Of a stretch of DNA of 9,692 bases, positions 8,220-9,692 are shown in pieces. The notes under the pieces are model-generated. The model did no database searches and was not told the origin of the DNA. It saw only the letters and a list, made by a program, of their open reading frames with translations. The DNA lies in the NCBI GenBank assembly GCA_041648665.1, contig JBAZOP010000103.1, forward strand, positions 1 through 9,692, given 5' to 3'. The position numbers and the translations under genes were made by a program. The stretch comes from a bacterium (GTDB lineage Bacteria; UBA10199; 2-02-FULL-44-16; JAAZCA01). Numbering within the stretch: position 1 is the stretch's first letter; each line of letters starts with the position of its first letter.

Positions 8220-8705
8220 CTACCACCAGTTGATCCCCTGGATGCCCATGGCCGGGAGCACGAACTCCAGGACGAAGAGCGATATGCTCGCGTAAACGCC
8301 GGCCATCACGTCGTCCAGCACCACGCCCTTGCCGTCCGAGAAACGGCGTTCGATCCAGCGGACCGGCGGGGGTTTTACGATGTCGAATATGCGGAAGAGC
8401 ACGAAGCCCACCACCGCGAGCGCGAACGACGGCCGATGAAAGGCCATGGTGACCAGGAGGCCGGCGACCTCATCGATCACCACCTGCGGCGGGTCGACCT
8501 CTTCGAAGATCGACTGCGCGCGGCCGGCGACCCAGATCGCGAATATGATGAAGGTGACTGTGAAGATCGCGTACGACAGCGGCGGAAGCGTGCGCACGAG
8601 CCAGTATAGCCCCAGCCCGACGACGGTGCCCCATGTGCCGGGGGCGAGCGGTATGCGGCCGACGAAGCAGCCAGTGGCGAAGAATGCGATCGCGTGCTTT
8701 ATCAA
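8220..8705 (-). CDS. pgpA: Phosphatidylglycerophosphatase A
   Basis: This 161-residue integral membrane protein removes phosphate from phosphatidylglycerophosphate to make phosphatidylglycerol. The PgpA motifs are all present: GRIPLAPGTWGTVVG (16-30), DPPQVVIDEVAG (71-82), FRIFDIVKPPPVRW (104-117) and DGKGVVLDDVMAGV (124-137). Three or four hydrophobic stretches lie between them (about 26-37, 45-60, 93-107, 137-152). The start is TTG at 8705, chosen because the conserved N-terminus (MIKHAIAFFATG) begins there, a strong GGAGGG (8712-8717) sits 6 bases upstream, and no in-frame ATG precedes it. It is the first gene of the minus-strand operon; cinA follows after 4 bases. Confidence 0.95.
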   Translation of the reverse strand: MIKHAIAFFATGCFVGRIPLAPGTWGTVVGLGLYWLVRTLPPLSYAIFTVTFIIFAIWVAGRAQSIFEEVDPPQVVIDEVAGLLVTMAFHRPSFALAVVGFVLFRIFDIVKPPPVRWIERRFSDGKGVVLDDVMAGVYASISLFVLEFVLPAMGIQGINWW

Positions 8706-8752
8706 GTGCTGCCCTCCATTTATCAGCGGGCGACGCTATCACCAGATGGCCC

Positions 8753-8770
8753 GGTTGACAACGGCGAACA
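8753..8770 (+). promoter_or_regulatory. Candidate LexA (SOS) box in the recA-operon / radA control region
   Basis: GGTTGACAACGGCGAACA matches 8 of the 9 fixed positions of GGTT-N2-C-N4-G-N3-ACC, the LexA box I recall for Geobacter; only the last base differs. It lies upstream of the operon that ends in recA. A one-mismatch hit would be expected by chance in roughly 5% of intervals of this length on two strands, so this is suggestive only. The same stretch contains a perfect TTGACA (8755-8760), but no -10 box follows at normal spacing. Confidence 0.3.
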
Positions 8771-8771
8771 A

Positions 8772-8788
8772 TGCACATGCTGTGCCAA
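8772..8788 (-). promoter_or_regulatory. Possible sigma-54 (-24/-12) promoter for pgpA-cinA-thpR-recA
   Basis: On the minus strand TTGGCACAGCATGTGCA has the -24 GG and -12 GC of sigma-54 promoters at the required 12-base distance, and full TTGGCAC on the -24 side. The -12 side is GTGCA instead of TTGCA. Transcription would start near 8760, about 55 bases before the pgpA TTG. The same bases contain a dyad, GCACA-TGC-TGTGC (8773-8785), so an operator for another protein is an alternative reading. Confidence 0.3.
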
Positions 8789-8827
8789 TAAAAATCCTTT
8801 ATTTATCAAAGAACCTTGAAAAAGAGG

Positions 8828-8844
8828 TGCTGCGAATCGCAGCA
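8828..8844. promoter_or_regulatory. Perfect 17-bp palindrome between divergent operons
   Basis: TGCTGCGAATCGCAGCA is a perfect inverted repeat with 8-base arms around one central base. It lies about 76 bases upstream of the start inferred from the sigma-54-like site and about 99 bases upstream of radA. It could bind a dimeric regulator. On the minus strand it is followed by CCTCTTTTTC, so a weak minus-strand terminator hairpin is also possible, although no gene is known to read into it from that side. Confidence 0.4.
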
Positions 8845-8874
8845 GGCATGACGAATTTCATCCATGCGCCGTTC

Positions 8875-8909
8875 ACTTATCAATAAGTATTTATTTTAGT
8901 ATTTATTTG
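8875..8909. repeat. AT-rich dyad and 12-bp tandem repeat upstream of radA
   Basis: A dyad ACTTATCAATAAGT (8875-8888) overlaps a tandem pair, AGTATTTATTTT (8886-8897) and AGTATTTATTTG (8898-8909). The block ends 33 bases before the radA start and is the most AT-rich part of the control region. It probably contains the radA promoter, but no confident -35/-10 pair can be named. Confidence 0.5.
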
Positions 8910-8942
8910 AAATGTGAACGCCTCGCTGGTAGAGCCAAAACC

Positions 8943-9692
8943 GTGGCAAAGCCCAGGACCATATTCTCCTGCCAGAAATGCGGCGCGCAGTCTTCCCGAT
9001 GGGTGGGCCGCTGCGCCGAATGCGGCGACTGGAACACCTACGTCGAGGAGCGCGAGAACCCGGAGCCCAAAAACCAGCGCTCCTTTGCCGAACCATCCAG
9101 ACCCTGTGCGCTGGCCGATATCCCATCCGGCGAGGGCAGCCACGTTCCCACCGGCATCGGGGAGCTCGACCGCGCGCTCGGCTCAGGCTACGTGCCGGGC
9201 GGGGTGACGCTCATCGGCGGCGACCCGGGCATCGGCAAGTCCACCATAGTCATGCAGGCGCTGGACAAGATCGCCGCCGCAGGCGGCAGCACGCTCTATG
9301 TCTCGGGCGAGGAGAGCGCCTCCCAGATAAAGCTGCGCGCGGAGCGCATGGGACTCGCGGGCCACGGCCTCTCGGTCCTCACGGAAAATTGCGTCGAGCG
9401 CATCCTCGATCAGCTGCACAACACGAAGCCGGCCATAGTCGCCATCGACTCCATCCAGACCATGTTCACCGGCGATCTGGCATCCGCGCCCGGTTCCATC
9501 GGCCAGGTGCGCGAGTCGGCCGCAAAGATCCTCGACCACGCAAAGCGCATGGGCGTGGCCACGTTCCTAGTGGGGCACGTAACAAAGGACGGCGCAATCG
9601 CAGGGCCCAAGGTGCTGGAGCACATGGTGGACACGGTCCTCTACTTCGAGGGCGAGCGCGGGCATTCGTTCCGGATCCTCCGCGCCATCAAG
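8943..9692 (+). CDS. radA: DNA repair protein RadA (Sms), N-terminal part
   Basis: The first 250 residues are present and the frame is open to the window edge. RadA is a RecA-related ATPase that extends recombination intermediates by branch migration. The N-terminal zinc finger has Cys10, Cys13, Cys24 and Cys27 (FSCQKCG, RCAECGDWN). Walker A is GGDPGIGKST (92-101), followed by LYVSGEES and a Walker B IVAIDSIQT. The window stops at RILRAIK, one residue short of the NRFG that normally completes the RadA KNRFG motif. The C-terminal Lon-like domain is outside. GTG at 8943 is chosen because VAKPRTIF matches the family N-terminus; a degenerate GGTAGAG (8928-8934) lies 8 bases upstream. It diverges from the recA operon. 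Confidence 0.98.
   Translation, partial: MAKPRTIFSCQKCGAQSSRWVGRCAECGDWNTYVEERENPEPKNQRSFAEPSRPCALADIPSGEGSHVPTGIGELDRALGSGYVPGGVTLIGGDPGIGKSTIVMQALDKIAAAGGSTLYVSGEESASQIKLRAERMGLAGHGLSVLTENCVERILDQLHNTKPAIVAIDSIQTMFTGDLASAPGSIGQVRESAAKILDHAKRMGVATFLVGHVTKDGAIAGPKVLEHMVDTVLYFEGERGHSFRILRAIK

Noticed and set aside
8755..8784. TTGACA as the -35 of a radA promoter
   Set aside because: The hexamer is perfect, but none of the 16-18 base spacings gives an acceptable -10 box, and it would leave a leader of about 150 bases.
8746..8886. Small plus-strand frame (46 residues, with IKILYLSKNLEKEVLRIAAG) between pgpA and radA
   Set aside because: The composition looks slightly protein-like, but there is no ribosome site before the ATG, and it crosses the dense set of symmetrical control elements.

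Overview
The window is a GC-rich bacterial chromosome segment made mostly of conserved housekeeping genes. The order pgpA-cinA-thpR-recA, then alaS-efp, with radA divergent, is the type of arrangement known from Deltaproteobacteria-grade lineages. The EF-P loop type fits such a lineage too. The species cannot be told from sequence alone; an uncultured deltaproteobacterial or related lineage is an inference.

Layout, left to right. (1) The C-terminal end of a class II fumarase/aspartase-family enzyme (+, 1-300) meets efp (-) stop codon to stop codon with no base between. (2) alaS and efp form a minus-strand pair (3502 to 301), with a possible promoter near 3579-3607. (3) A lone plus-strand gene at 3703-5061, less GC-rich than its surroundings, encodes a 452-residue HExxH...E zinc-metallopeptidase-like protein of no recognised family. 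It sits where many bacteria keep recX, and its region after the catalytic helix is internally duplicated. (4) A 200-base gap holds a strong minus-strand intrinsic terminator for the recA operon, an inverted pair of 33-nt REP-like palindromes and two small hairpins. (5) A tightly packed minus-strand operon, pgpA > cinA > thpR > recA, runs from 8705 to 5262, with a 4-base gap, a 4-base ATGA overlap and a 24-base gap. (6) A 237-base divergent control region (8706-8942) contains several symmetrical elements, including sigma-54-like and LexA-box-like matches. (7) radA (+, from GTG 8943) runs off the right edge just before its expected KNRFG motif.

Functionally, recA and radA are two recombination ATPases read divergently from one control region. 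recA is co-transcribed with a phospholipid phosphatase (pgpA), an NMN amidohydrolase/pyrophosphatase (cinA) and an RNA cyclic phosphodiesterase (thpR). alaS and efp serve translation. No complete new multi-gene system is evident. The parts most worth attention are the metallopeptidase-like gene with its duplicated module, the EF-P with Asn at the usual modification site, the basic repetitive RecA tail, and the recA/radA control region.
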